Shown here: piece after piece, positions 11,799-23,410 of the stretch
Layout of the letters: each line of letters starts with the position of its first letter
Position numbering within the stretch: the stretch's first letter is position 1
The notes under the pieces: generated by a model
What the model saw: the letters and a program-made list of their open reading frames with translations, nothing else
Told to the model about the DNA's origin: nothing
Databases searched by the model: none
Made by a program: the position numbers and the translations under genes
Source of the DNA: Molanna angustata
Taxonomy: Eukaryota > Arthropoda > Insecta > Trichoptera > Molannidae
Direction of reading: 5' to 3'
Assembly: GCA_963576475.1 (NCBI GenBank)
Contig: OY754968.1
Coordinates: forward strand, 14,116,616-14,180,615
Length of the DNA: 64,000 nucleotides

Positions 11799-13540
11799 TT
11801 ATCGAATAAAGTAGCTACTGCCTTGAAGAGACTGTCTGAGGAGTATGATGTGGTATGAAGAAACAATAAAATATTATTTTCATACAAACAACATCCGTCC
11901 TATTGTAGGTACATATAAAAATAATAGTCGGATATGTGATTGTATCTCATTTTCATACTTACCGTACCGTTCTTTAGGAAGTTATGAAATATTATTTCGT
12001 GGAAATTAAAATATTATTCAAATACAAAAATATTTTTACTTTGATTTTTTTGAGATTCTTAAAAAAATCAAATGGAAACATCAGATTGATGAAGATAAAG
12101 ACATTATATTTCAGCACACATACATACAATCAGGCTGTGTAGCTAATAAAGTAGAAAAAAAAGATCCGCAAATTAAAGAAAAAAATCCTGGAAAATAACA
12201 AATAACTTTGAAACACTTTCATTTATACTTAAATTACATTCCACCGTCGGAAATTTTATTCTTTATCATTTATTTTTTGTGGTTCATTATTTCACTCTTT
12301 TACTTCACATGTCTTTACGTATAGAGCTCTTTAGAGTCAGGTAGAGCTATGAAACTTTCAGAATTTGTGTACTCCCGATGACAATGTATGACAAATCTGT
12401 TTTCAGCTTGATCTATTTGATATTTTGATAAATTGAGGAATTCAGAAAGTTGAATTTTGTATTTCATACAAAGTAAATAATAACATAATGCATAAAACCA
12501 GGAGTATTTTGATAGTAACATTCAACGTGAAGAAATTTTATAAAAGGGTGACCTTAAGGGTGTTATTTTTATAGATACTAAGTCTCTGTGAATATTTAAA
12601 AAAAAATAATAATTATCGCATATTTCTACAAATTTAATTTGTATAAACCACTTAATTGACTAATGATGTTTCGTGAACCATGTTCTCATCTTCAGGACAA
12701 CACTTTTATTTAGCCATAAAGTTAAAAAAAATCGTATTAAATAACGTAGAAAATTTCTACGTCCATTAATCTCATGCATTCTTGTTTGTTTTTCATGTTA
12801 CACGCACATTTATAATTGCCTTATGGTATATTTTACTTAAAAAAGGAATTTAATATAAAAATAAGAATTCGAATTAACTTTAACTTAGTTTTTGTGTTTC
12901 ACTACATTTAAATTCGGTAAAGATCTTTTGGAAACCTTTAAAAATTATTAACGATACAATATTGAAGTCACTATTATTGTTTAAATTTATTTTAACTTTA
13001 TTCACATGAGCTATAATATTACAAATCATACCAATATTATTTTGTTAAAATCCATCACGTTGTATCAAATATTTATTAACTAATATACTTAATAATTGCA
13101 AGCTTTCAGAAATAGGAAAGACTTTGTCTTTGGAAAATTACTGTCGGTAAGTCATCGAAGTAATATATTTTTCAATCATTTACTTAAATCTCCAATCTCC
13201 AAGTGAGGTTTTAAAAGGATTTCTTGAATAGTTATAAACAATTATATCCCCGTATTTTCATTAAGTTGTATTACATAATACATTTTACTAAATGGATAGG
13301 AAAACAATAGAATATTCATCATTTGTAATACCACCCTAAGTGATATGAAAGGAATCAAGAGAAAAAATCAAGGATGATTCCAATTGGGAATCAAAACAGA
13401 GTGATGTAACACAAACAATAGATTTGTTTCGTATAGGTAGGAATTGCAGCAGACTTGTAATTAAAAAAAGAATATTGGCAGTGATTGAGTATACCTACAG
13501 GTACATATAGACTGATGATCACGTAACAAATCAGCACTTA
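11799..13540. other. AT-rich intron sequence
   Basis: Mostly A/T homopolymer-rich single-copy text. No ORF above ~70 codons looks coding and no repeat shared with the rest of the window was seen. Confidence 0.5.
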
Positions 13541-13737
13541 GCTTCGCCCTATTAGAAAACGAAAGTGGCAATTAGTAATAAGGTATAACGAACGAGGGGC
13601 GATATGAAGTGCCAAGTGCTAACAATGGAATAAAGACTAAGATGCGCAAGGTGTTGCAAGATTCAGTATTATACTGCAACGGTCAGTGCACATGCGGGCC
13701 GTGATTGGTCAACACCCTAACAGGGCCGCAACCTAAG

Positions 13738-13821
13738 ATGGATTCAAATGGAGCAGTTGCACCGGATGCCAAGAAATCTAGGGCGCCAAAGAAAAAAAAA
13801 AGGGGAAAAACTAAAAAATAA
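13738..13821 (+). CDS. Putative 27-codon lysine-rich mini-ORF
   Basis: ATG to TAA reads MDSNGAVAPDAKK then SRAPKKKKRGKTKK. It lies in a GC-richer island (about 13560-13800) with an ATTGG (inverted CCAAT) motif at ~13714. The same frame is open back to a TGA at ~13710, giving LVNTLTGPQPK before the ATG. It could be the 3' end of a retrocopied gene, an exon of a nested gene, or chance. Nothing confirms expression and I do not recognise the peptide. Confidence 0.2.
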   Translation: MDSNGAVAPDAKKSRAPKKKKRGKTKK

Positions 13822-13844
13822 TTATAATATAGAGTACCTACATA

Positions 13845-14110
13845 TAGTTGGTTGGAAGATATTGTTTTCGAGTGTCCCGTATGAGCCGGGTAATCGAATA
13901 TACAACAGGCAACAATAACATCTCACATAGTTCAGTAATGAGGTTCACCACCCATTCTGAATATAGTGCCGTTTTAGGTGAGACGAGACTGGTGTGTGGG
14001 TATACACAGATATGTTGTGCTCCCTTTTATAAGGCAATGCACACCCGCACACCTTTCGCTGGTTACCACACATTGTGGGATATACCGTGATGGTATGAAT
14101 GAATGAATAA
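13845..14110 (+). repeat. Dispersed repeat R3, copy 2
   Basis: Same order as 2560-2793: GTTTTCGAGTGTCCCGTA, CATCTCACATAG, CTTTTATAAGGCAATGC, CGCTGGTTACCACACATTG. The apparent ORFs on both strands are shadows of the repeat. Confidence 0.75.
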
Positions 14111-15105
14111 AAAGGAAATATGCCCACCACTGTGCCTATGTGCTCAAATTTTTTTAAATAAATAAATATATACATAGGTTAAAATGAAATATGTTAATAA
14201 TTTAACCATTTTCTGTTTCTATCAATTGGACGATCGTTTCGCATTGTTATTTATTTTATAATAGAGATATCGAAAAATATCCGGAAAAATCATGCGGGCT
14301 GAATAATAACAAATGTGGGTATTTTCTTAGTTGATATTTGGACAAACCATCGCCCTCTCCGCTTAAACATGTCTAGATATTTTGTGTATAACTTTGTATG
14401 TAGGTACATAATATATTTGTATCTGTATAATTGAAAATTTACTTTCAATTCAAAACGATTGTCCGATTTAAATAAATAAAAAATAGATAAATATTAATAT
14501 TTTTCGTTTTTACCTACATATTTATGGAATTAAATAATTTAAACACTAACTTCTTAATTGATCAATAAAAAATATATTGGTACATTTTTAAAGCAACGCA
14601 GCGCCGAGGCAAAGAAAAAAATATTGGCAAGGCATTTTCAAAGGAGGAGGGGCGTTTTTTAAATTTAGTTTGCCAGGCGCCGATAACTTGTGATCCAGCC
14701 CTGATAGATATTACTGTATACCTTATACTTATACCAACGTACTGATAGCAATCGAATATAATAGCTATTTCATATAATACATACATAAGTATAGTTACTT
14801 GCTTACACAGAGATTTTCGGATTTGTGCCATACTGAGATTTACTGAGAATACCTTAGTATTATATATCGAAACTAATTGGCGTGAACTGGAAACAAATGA
14901 ATTTTGAAACTGTAGAAATTAATGTTCTTCATTTCATTATTGTATACATGGTCATTTATAACGCTTATCTTTCAGCTAACTGAACTTGATGTTTTCAAAG
15001 TTAGTTATGCATATTTTGAATTTTATTTCGTTTCCGTTTTTACTATCCACTAAACTGTGAATAGGTACATAAGAATTTCGATTTAATATTTCTGTACATT
15101 TTTTA
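14111..15105. other. AT-rich intron sequence
   Basis: No recognisable element. A short GC-richer patch at about 14590-14710 has no coding signature. Confidence 0.45.
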
Positions 15106-15109
15106 CCAG

Positions 15110-15350
15110 TACCTACATATTATGAGTTTCGTCGTGTTATTTTTGTGTGTATGACGTATGAAAGACGGTACCACTAGTTTTGGCCCCAGAATAACTGGAT
15201 AGAGACAAGCAAGCATAAGAAGTACATAATATTGTGTATGGTGTACTATGAAATGTTCTGGAAAATTGTTTTACTCTTGCATATAGGTACAAGTTGGTAG
15301 TAGAAATGAGGTTCATAAAATCATTAAGAGATTGTCAACCTTTCAAAATA
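15110..15350 (+). repeat. Dispersed repeat R2 fragment
   Basis: TATTATGAGTTTCGTCGTG at the left and TTAAGAGATTGTCAACCTTTC at the right, as in the copy at 3895-4110. Confidence 0.6.
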
Positions 15351-15364
15351 AAAATAACTATACA

Positions 15365-15855
15365 ATACCTTGATAGAGAGATCGAAAAAAGAGTTATGGC
15401 AGGAAACAGTGAATGGAGCAATTAAACCACTCATGAATGATCGCAATATATCAAAGGATGCCAAAGTTGCCAACCTTGACGTATGCAAGTGAAACCTGGA
15501 CATGACAGAAGACATAAGGAAAGAATGTAAGATGAAGAAAGCTGTCATTACTAGAATGAAAGTAAACACAATGAGATGGTTTGGTCACACGGGGAGAATT
15601 AATGAGGAACGCCTGACGAAAAAAATATACACTGTGGACAGGAATGGAATGAGAGGGACGCCCAAGGTAGGGATGGCAAGACCATGTGAACGATATTCTG
15701 AAAGACGGAAATGTTAGAAGCGTGAACAACAGACGAACATATATGAGACGATATATGAATGTGGATTAGGTGAGGGATGTGTGCCAGGATAAAAAATGTG
15801 GCGTTCGGTTCTCTCTATCTACCCTGCGAGGGACATGGCATGATGTATATATGTA
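15365..15855 (+). pseudogene. Non-LTR retrotransposon (LINE) ORF2 C-terminal fragment
   Basis: Frame fragments read MRWFGHTGRINEERLTKKIY and later TYMRRYMNVD, the characteristic C-terminal text of a LINE pol protein (W-FGH, ER-TK, R). It is broken by frameshifts. The 3' UTR includes GGCGTTCGGTTCTCTCTAT and ends in an ATGTATGTA microsatellite. The same family occurs inverted at 17840-18560, and only its tail occurs at 3740, 22905, 29060 and 44640. Confidence 0.75.
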
Positions 15856-16028
15856 TGTACCTTATATCGTAAAAAAGGTAAGCACTGATTACAAATTACT
15901 GTACACAGAGTTTTGCTAGAAATTAATGGTAAGAAGAGGTGGTACGAATTATGTCTTAAATTTAAAGCAAATAAATGTGAGAACAATTTTCAGAATATTA
16001 CCTATGCTATAATCAATCTACGTACCTA

Positions 16029-16150
16029 CATACCGGTTCGATTCCCGGTGGAGATAGTTTTTAATAATCATGTTTTCAGTCCGGACCTGTGAGACGACAT
16101 AGATATCGGAAGTCTCCGGAATGTGGCAGCTTGTTATTGGGTGCGTGTTA
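16029..16150 (+). mobile_element. SINE fragment with B box
   Basis: CCGGTTCGATTCCCGGTGGAG is a tRNA T-arm/B box. It is followed by CAGTCCGGACCTGTGAGAC and a GGCAGCTTGTTATTGGGTG body. The A-box half is missing, so it is 5'-truncated. Confidence 0.55.
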
Positions 16151-16236
16151 AATTAATATTTGACATAGTACCTGTTAGTTGGCCGAAAATTAATATTAAA
16201 TAAAATTAAAAAAAACACAGCATAAAAAAGATTATC

Positions 16237-16392
16237 ATGGTTAGCGCGCTGGGCTAGTAATCCAGTGGTCGCAAGTTCGAATCCTGCCTCGACCGATTTC
16301 GTACACCTATAGCACAAGCATTTATTTGCTTATTTTAGGGAACGTAGGAAGATGTATATGTACTTGTTTAACAAGGACATATTCATTTAAAA
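16237..16392 (+). mobile_element. tRNA-Thr-like SINE (family 2), 5'-truncated
   Basis: GGTTAGCGCGCTGGGCTAG then TAATCCAG form an A box and an anticodon arm whose seven-base loop CTAGTAA would carry AGT. The B box is AGTTCGAATCC. The body CCGATTTCGTACAC, the GAAGATGTATATGTAC motif and a final A-run match the fuller copy at 51042-51243. Confidence 0.75.
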
Positions 16393-16404
16393 AAAAAAAT
16401 TATA

Positions 16405-16684
16405 TTTAACTTTTTGATCGTCAGTTCTTGATGGAATTCCATTTAAATTAATTAATGTTTTTAATAAATAAAAATAAAAAACTGGTTTATAATCAATTCC
16501 ACTATATATTGAAGACTACAACCGGTTTCGTGCTAAGCACATTTTCAAGTAGTCCTACTACTTGAAAGTTCTACTTGAAAATGTGCTTAGCACGAAACCG
16601 GTTGTAGGTTGTAGTCTTAAATAAATAGTGGAATTGATTATAAACAAGTTTTTTATTTTTATTTATTAAAAATATTAATTAATT
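16405..16684. repeat. Inverted pair of Penelope-like terminal fragments (foldback)
   Basis: Arms 16446-16553 and 16571-16684 are near-perfect inverted copies around a short centre at CCTACTA. Each arm carries GTGCTTAGCAC followed by GAAACCGGTTGTAG, the same GAAACCGGT core as the hammerhead-bearing ends at 55857 and 61660, with CTTGAAAAT where a hammerhead would have CTGATGA. The left flank GATCGTCAGTTCTTGATGG resembles the flank of the 31.1-kb fragment. Confidence 0.6.
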
Positions 16685-16689
16685 ATCAT

Positions 16690-17470
16690 AGTATTTTTTA
16701 TTTACCAAAGAACGAAATAAATAATGAGAAAACTATAATTTTCAACACTATTAGTTAGAAAAATATTTTTGACAGTGACGAAAATTTTTATATATTTATT
16801 TGATATATTTCCATCTACAGTTTTGATCCAAATAGTCTTTACATAAGTTTAATTGTGTTTATAAAGACTGATTGGTGGTACCCACAATATTTTATGGATG
16901 AATTGATTGTTCTGATTATCATCACAATGATCCATAAAATATTATCAAGAAAATCTGAAATGGTTTATATGCGGGCATACTGTCATTTTATTTAATAATG
17001 CAAATCACAATAAAGTATCACATCTGTCAAAATTTTGAGTTTTGATAGGATCAAATAATAATTAAATGTAATTTTTTGTAATAATTTTTAATTAAATATT
17101 TAAATAAATTTCGAATTAAATCGAGCGTTCATAATACCCTTTATTATTAAAAAAATGTAGTTTTTTTCTGTTTACTTAAAATTATCATACGAAGGTTTGT
17201 TTATTTTGTTGTAAGATACGCTTTTAATAGAAATCTAACGTTGATTGATGTATATTCGAACACTGCTTTATAGGAACACTGCTAGGATTCAAATATATTC
17301 TTTTGCATATTACTAAAAATAAATTGCTTACAAACTATTTTAGTGTAAATGAATGAAATATGCCGAGTCTAGTTTTGAACTTGATTCTTAATGTGTTTTG
17401 AACGTACGTAATTGGCGGGTAGCGTTTTCAGAAGGAGGTATTGAAAATGCTATAGGTACCTACTAAGATT
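16690..17470. other. AT-rich intron sequence
   Basis: Includes a short inverted pair around CCATAAAATATT (about 16885-16945). No ORF or named repeat. Confidence 0.45.
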
Positions 17471-17477
17471 ACCTGTT

Positions 17478-17562
17478 TTTACTCTTCTTTTATGATCTAA
17501 ATTGTACAGCACAAATCCGCCTCTATTGGTGGCTGTGCCTTATTAAAAAAAAAAAAAAAAAG
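17478..17562 (+). mobile_element. LINE 3' tail with poly-A
   Basis: GTACAGCACAAATCCGCCTC, then GGTGGCTGTGCCTTATTAAA running into an A17 tract. The GGCTG(T)GCCTTATTAAA end is shared with the LINE tail at ~41405-41435. Confidence 0.5.
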
Positions 17563-17839
17563 ATTACCTCATGTTCATACTGCAACTTAAAGAAAGTAAC
17601 TATTCTGTAAAAATTAAAAAAACGCACCTACGTTATAAGATTTAAGAACATTGGCATAAATTCTGTAGTAGGCACTATTAAGAAAATAAACAAAATGTAT
17701 TGCGTATAAAACTTGGAATTTTATGTATTTTTTGTGTTGTTTTAGTGTTTATTAACTAATTCAGTAATGCCTATACATAAAGTTTCCTTTGATTCCATTA
17801 ATAGAATTTTTAACAAGGATCATCTTTTACTAAAATTAC

Positions 17840-18560
17840 ATACGTTGTCCCTCACGGGGTAGGCAGAGAAAACCGAACGAAACATTTTTCTATCTTGGCA
17901 CAAATTCATCGCCTCGTTAATATTCATGCATAGCCTCCCTCATACATGTTCGTCTGTTGTTCACGCTTCAAACTTTTCCGTCTTTGAGAATATCCTTCAC
18001 ATGGTCGTGTCATACCTTTTTTGGGCAGCCCCGATCTCTCATTCCATTCCTGTTCGCACTGTATATTTTCTTCGTCAGGTGTTCCTCATTCATTCTCCCC
18101 ATGTGGCCGAATCATCTCAATGTGTTCACTTTCATTCTATTAATGACATCTTTCTTCATCTTATATTCCTGTCATACATCGTTCTATAATCGTTAGTAAT
18201 ATTAAATATTTCATTTCAACTGCATTTATTAAGCTTTCGTGCGACTTGTACACTTTGTACAGGTTTCACTTGCATACGTCAAGGTTGGCACTAAGATGGC
18301 AACTTTAATTTCCTTTGATACGTTGCGATTATTTATACTTCATTTACCCTGTTTCCTGCTATAACTTTTCTTTCGATATCCTTACCAGGCTGTCCATTCC
18401 GTTGATACATGCTTCCCAGATAGAAATATTCGTCGACTTTCTTGAGCCATTCGATCTCTACATTTATTCGATACGCTTTTCTGTTTTCACTCTTTTAAAA
18501 GACCATTTTTGACTAAATCAAAGGCCTTTGATTTCCTGACATTTATTCTCAGTCCGTTCT
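17840..18560 (-). pseudogene. LINE ORF2 C-terminal fragment (inverted relative of 15365)
   Basis: Minus-strand translation, with several stops and shifts, gives RINVRKSKAFD, TYASETCTKC, MKVNTLR-FGHMGRMNEEHLTKKIY and SVNNRRTCMREAMHEY. These are the end of a reverse transcriptase, the post-RT region and the C-terminal tail of the same LINE family as 15365-15855. More of the pol gene survives here than there. It is dead by multiple lesions. Confidence 0.75.
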
Positions 18561-18799
18561 GTATGCATCCTTTATATACCAAATTAAAAGACACTGTAAC
18601 TCTTCCATACTTTAAAATCAAATATTTAAATTATAATGATAAAAATCAGAAATTAAAATATGATTTTCAATTTTTCGCGGTAGTGGACTTGATTCAAGTA
18701 TTATGTATGAAGAAGGAGTTAAAAAAAGCACGACTAGATGACACTGACCCCAAAATAAAAAAAGGAGAAGGAAAAAATAATAAGAAGAAGAAATGACAT

Positions 18800-20535
18800 G
18801 ATTCGAGCAATACATACTCGTATTGCTATAAACATGAATGACATTCTAATACATGAATGATGAAGATATACCTTCAAAAATTAAAGTGAAATATTTCATT
18901 AATTTTAACTTTAATTAGATTTGTATTTTGTTATAAGAGATGAGTATCTAATATTTTTAGAAGCGGAAGGGGCGTGGAATAAAAAAAATCTAATTATCTA
19001 CTTTTGTAGTTAAGTACAAATTCAGACGATCATAATCAAAAAAATATTTCCTGTTTTGAATAACGGAGTTAATTATGTTATGAGCAAAATCATGATTTTA
19101 GTAATTACATACTTATACTCATCTGTGAAATCAATATCAAATAAGAAAGTAAAGAGATTTTCAAAAACATGTCGTCTTTTTTGATAACTAATCTCGTGTT
19201 TTATGCCATTGATATATCTAAGATTGATGTGATTATCGATGTAATTAGGATATTAAGGTTTTTGAAATCGTAGTGTTTATTTCATTTTGCTACATAATCA
19301 TTGCTGTAAACGCGTTTGTGTAGATTTTCAGTAGGAATTTATATTTTAGTTTAGATTACTCAGGATATTTTTTTTCGACAATCTTTGCCAAATTCCATTT
19401 TATACTATGTGTACTTGATTGTATCTCTGCATCTTTTTTGTAAGGTTGGACGAAATATTAAATACAAAATGGCTTATAATATCAAGTTTGCTTACTGAAG
19501 GCGATAGACGAGACGGTGTTCATCGATATAAGTCGTCTGAAGATTATACCTAGGTACTATGATAACTTAGTTCGCGTGCTCAAATGTGGTGTATCTATTA
19601 TTATAAATTCAATTAATCGATAAAATTGAAACTTCTATTCAAAATCTAAAAATATGTACCAATCAGTGTTATGAATAGGTACCTAAGTAGGTATTTATCT
19701 GAAACTTGTTTAAAAAAATTGATTTTTAAAAAGACAAACAACGGATTCATTGATGATTACTCAATAATGTTGCTTTAAAAATCAATCGAAAATGGAACAC
19801 ACGTGTGTTAACAGAAGAACATTTGGAAACATATTGATTCATTAAATAGTAAAGATGTTACAAATTTATTTGTGTACATATATCCCCAGCCTTTACTACC
19901 TTCCATATGGCAAAAGTTTTATTGCAAATAGTAGTAAAAACTTATGTAAAAATTAATATATCTAGTTTAAATAAATATATAAAAATAAAACTTCTTTGAA
20001 ACACATAACTATAGTTATAGTAAGAGTATGACAAAAAATATAAAAACATCATTTAAAACTATGGAGAACATTAATAGTTTTTAATTATGTATTCAGCACC
20101 TAGCCTACGAAAGGTGACAAGACTTGATGTTTTTTTTTTGTGTTTGGTGGTAAACTAATATATATTTTTTGGAAGTCTAAAATAGTGACATCCTCTCGTA
20201 GGGTAAGTGAGAACATTGACATTGAATAAGATATCTTTTTGCATATATTTTGATAAAATATAAACTTTAAATAAGAAAATTGCAGCATAGTTTGGGAGAG
20301 TGTTTATTCCTTGCGATAAACTTGGGTTCTGAAAAGGGATTGACTGCTTGAATATCAATGGAATCATGTTAATTATAAAATATTTTTATGAAATAAATCA
20401 GATTCAGCAGCAAAATTAATAAAGAGTAAGTTTTTACCATTACTGCAAAAAATCCATTGAAACATCCATTGAAAAAGAATATTTGGTAAAACTGTAAAAC
20501 TTTAAATCACTAAGTAACAACACTCAATATCACAA
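18800..20535. other. AT-rich intron sequence
   Basis: No repeat or credible ORF recognised. TAGGTACCTAAGTAGG runs occur near 19675. Confidence 0.45.
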
Positions 20536-20537
20536 TA

Positions 20538-20945
20538 TTATTTAACATAATATGAATTGATAGATTTGTCCAAACTTATACAAGTTTGCACTGCACTGTA
20601 TGGTATAATGTTTTTAAAGGTAGACTGTATATTTTTCAAAAAAAAAATGTTATGAATGACCACTTGTAGGGCGACAGTGTTGGGCAAGTGCCCGTTGGAT
20701 GAGACGATTGGCGTGAATGCTTTACTTCTAACTGTTGAATTCACCGCGGGGTCTCTGCCTCCTACCAACTGGACGTGGTCATATCTAAAGAAATCATCAA
20801 CATCAGATACACACGCCAAAATACGCCTTAACGCCGGAGTACTACGATCGTATTTCCCCGGAAGATTTGGTCGTTTGTATGTGAGTTCATCGCGAAAAGT
20901 TACATTCTTTGACCAACAACGGAAAACACTGACGGTTTTATACTC
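20538..20945 (-). CDS. Unrecognised open reading frame / possible nested exon or pseudogene
   Basis: The minus frame is open for about 135 codons after a TAG at 20948-20946. The plausible part reads SVFRCWSKNVTFRDEL, TYKRPNLPGKYDRSTPAL, RRILACVSDVDDFFRYDHVQ, LVGGRDPAVNSTVRSKAF, TPIVSSNGHLPNTVALQVV. It is clearly GC-richer than its surroundings and has a mixed, protein-like composition. After about LQVV the text turns low-complexity (20640 and below), and a GTGGTC there could serve as a donor. The TTTTGATATAG before GAG could serve as an acceptor. It is not needed for PHLPP, whose neighbouring exons join in phase across it. I do not recognise the family. Confidence 0.35.
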   Translation of the reverse strand, partial: EYKTVSVFRCWSKNVTFRDELTYKRPNLPGKYDRSTPALRRILACVSDVDDFFRYDHVQLVGGRDPAVNSTVRSKAFTPIVSSNGHLPNTVALQVVIHNIFFLKNIQSTFKNIIPYSAVQTCISLDKSINSYYVK

Positions 20946-20949
20946 CTAT

Positions 20950-21775
20950 ATCAAAATTATGATAGTTTGAAAGGCATTCGGTAAAATGGTATGATATATT
21001 CATCCATTGTAATAAATAATTCGCAATATGATTCATGCATTTCGAATCGGTTCCATAGTAATAAACTAATTTTAATGAAATGTTATCAACTTCATAGTAT
21101 GAAATTACCTGTTATATTAAGTAAACCAATAACAGTACCTCTGTCAATTTTCTGTGGGTACTCAAATTATTTGAAAGGCTGAAACTATCACTAATAATAT
21201 AAATATAATAGTAATGAAATATTATATTTTGATAATGTAACAATTGCTTTGAGTTTTCTCTTCGTTGGTTGGATTGTTTTTATCTTTTGTACTATACATA
21301 CCCACTACATTTTGTAAATAAATTAATAATGTATTTAAAAATATTTGGGATAAATTAACATTTTACAGCGTCTAGTATTTTTTTATATTCGTAGAAATAG
21401 ATTAAGAAAAAGTGATAAAGCAGTTCGTTCATATATAAAAATGTGCGATAAACGATTGCCAAGAAAATACATGTCTGAAAAGTAAATGGGAAAAACAAAG
21501 GACATCCTCGGAAGGACTATTACAAGTTAATATAAAAGTAAGTTAATGCAAGAAGCCAGAATTTTATTATTACAAATATATTTAAAAAATAAAATATATT
21601 AAATGTGTATTGAATAAGAATACATTTGTTTTGATGAAGGTACTGGGTGGAGATCAAAATTACAGTTTAACTATTCTATTTAAAATTAAATATATTATTC
21701 TTAAAAACCAAAAGAAATAAAACTTTCAACAATTTCCATTTTAAAACTATTAATTTTTACTTAAAATTTACAGAA
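20950..21775. other. AT-rich intron sequence
   Basis: No element or credible ORF recognised. Confidence 0.45.
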
Positions 21776-21777
21776 AA

Positions 21778-22035
21778 ATGCCGCCCGCCGTGGTACAGTA
21801 ATTAAACGGTTTAGTTTCTGTGAGGGTGTCCTGGGTTCGATCCCTAGTAAATATTGCTTTTCTGGGCTGGAAACATTGGTTGGTTGGAAGAAATTACCAA
21901 ATGGCAATGAACTCGCCACTTGCGCAAGTGTTTATTATTATTATTCAGTTTCTTCGCGGAGTAACCGGTAAAAATAAACTAAACATCGGAGGAGTTCTCA
22001 AGTTGCTTAGTTATTATGTATGTAATTTATGATAG
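21778..22035 (+). mobile_element. tRNA-derived SINE (family 1)
   Basis: CCGTGGTACAGTAATTAAACGG is an A-box region and GGGTTCGATCC the B box. The body runs GCTTTTCTGGGCTGGAAAC, GGTTGGAAGAAATTACC, CGCCACTTGCGCAAG and ends near AATAAATAAATAA. Relatives lie at 30500 (-), 32372 (+), 32750 (+), 33415 (-), 40455 (-) and 46900 (-). Confidence 0.8.
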
Positions 22036-22039
22036 TGAT

Positions 22040-22900
22040 AATAAAAATCAAATTTGTGTGATTGTTTAAAATGGTACTTGTAAGAATTTTCTGACTATTG
22101 TACATGTGTTGATTATTGCAGTTTTTCTTATGTTGCGGATAACGTATGGGGGTAGATTTTTGAAGTGTTTTTGGTATGGTGCCTGTAGATGATAATAAAT
22201 AAATAAATAATTCTATCGGGACTTATATTATGTATTTGTCATTTTTTCCCAGATGTGTTTGGTATTGATATTTCTATTATATATGTGTGTCTATGTATTG
22301 TTTGTTCAGTCATGAAAATGTCTCTATTCCAGTATAATTTGTAGTTGACGTTTTCTGTTACTGCTGACGGTGTGTATTATTACCATCTGTGGTGTGTTTC
22401 GTTGAGTTTGTAGGCTAGTCATTATTATAAAAATGAATTTTTATCAAAAATGTAGAAACATAATGAACAACATCTAAATTATACCATTATACATTCTTTC
22501 TAAATAAATTATATCAATTAACTACGATTTACAAAATATAAAGATTTTATGATTTGATTTGGGTAACATAAAATATGTAAAAGTTTCATTAAATTAAAGA
22601 ATCCTTCTGTTTCTTTTTTTTCTGTTTTTTTTAGTGGAAGTAATAAAATTCTCTAAAATTATAATATATAACGATAATAAATGAAATAAGCTGAAATAAC
22701 CAGAGATAATCAAATAAAATCTGGATTCCACCAATACTGAAAGTAGAAAAGAGAACTTTCAATGTAAAAAAAATGTGCTCCATGCAAATTGTAACATTTT
22801 CTATTTATGAATTATTTAAATTCGTTTACATGTTGAATACCAATTAGAAAATATGAATGCAGACAGTATTTGTAGAAAATAAAAAAAATGAAAGGTAATA
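22040..22900. other. AT-rich intron sequence
   Basis: No element or credible ORF recognised. Confidence 0.4.
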
Positions 22901-22904
22901 AATG

Positions 22905-22990
22905 TGATCATCAAAACAGGAATGTGTGGCGGTTGGCTCTCTTTATTTACCTCGTGGGAGACACAGCGTTATCGTATGTATGAATGTAAT
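22905..22990 (+). mobile_element. LINE 3' tail fragment
   Basis: GTGTGGCGGTTGGCTCTCTT, CCTCGTGGGAGACACAGCG and a terminal ATGTATGAATG repeat match the end of the LINE at 15365-15855. Confidence 0.6.
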
Positions 22991-23410
22991 CATAAATTTG
23001 AGTAAATAATATTATACGTTAATTTAAAATATGATTATAATCACTAATTCGTAATATACTACTCCACTAACAGAAAACTTACAGAAAATCGTAGGTATAA
23101 AATTAATTGTTGTGAATGAAATCGTAAAGGATGTTTTGCAAGAAGATTTCTAATGTGAAATATTTTGGTTGAGTAATATTTCGGAAGGTGTTGATTGGCA
23201 GAAGAAGATTAATAACACTCATTTACAAGTAAAACAAATTAACCTCCAAGTTTCGAATTTGTGAGAGCTAAATTACAGATACAATTATTATAACATCAAC
23301 TTTAAATATTGCATTACTTAAAATAAATTGTATCTGCCAACATTTTTATATATATTTTAATGGGTACTTCAATACATATATTGACAGCCTATACATTTTA
23401 TATTATATAA

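Noticed and set aside
18509..18796. ORF ending KKELKKARLDDTDPKIKKGE...KKKK
   Set aside because: Starts within an inverted LINE remnant and ends in an A-rich low-complexity run. No homology recognised and no splice or promoter support.
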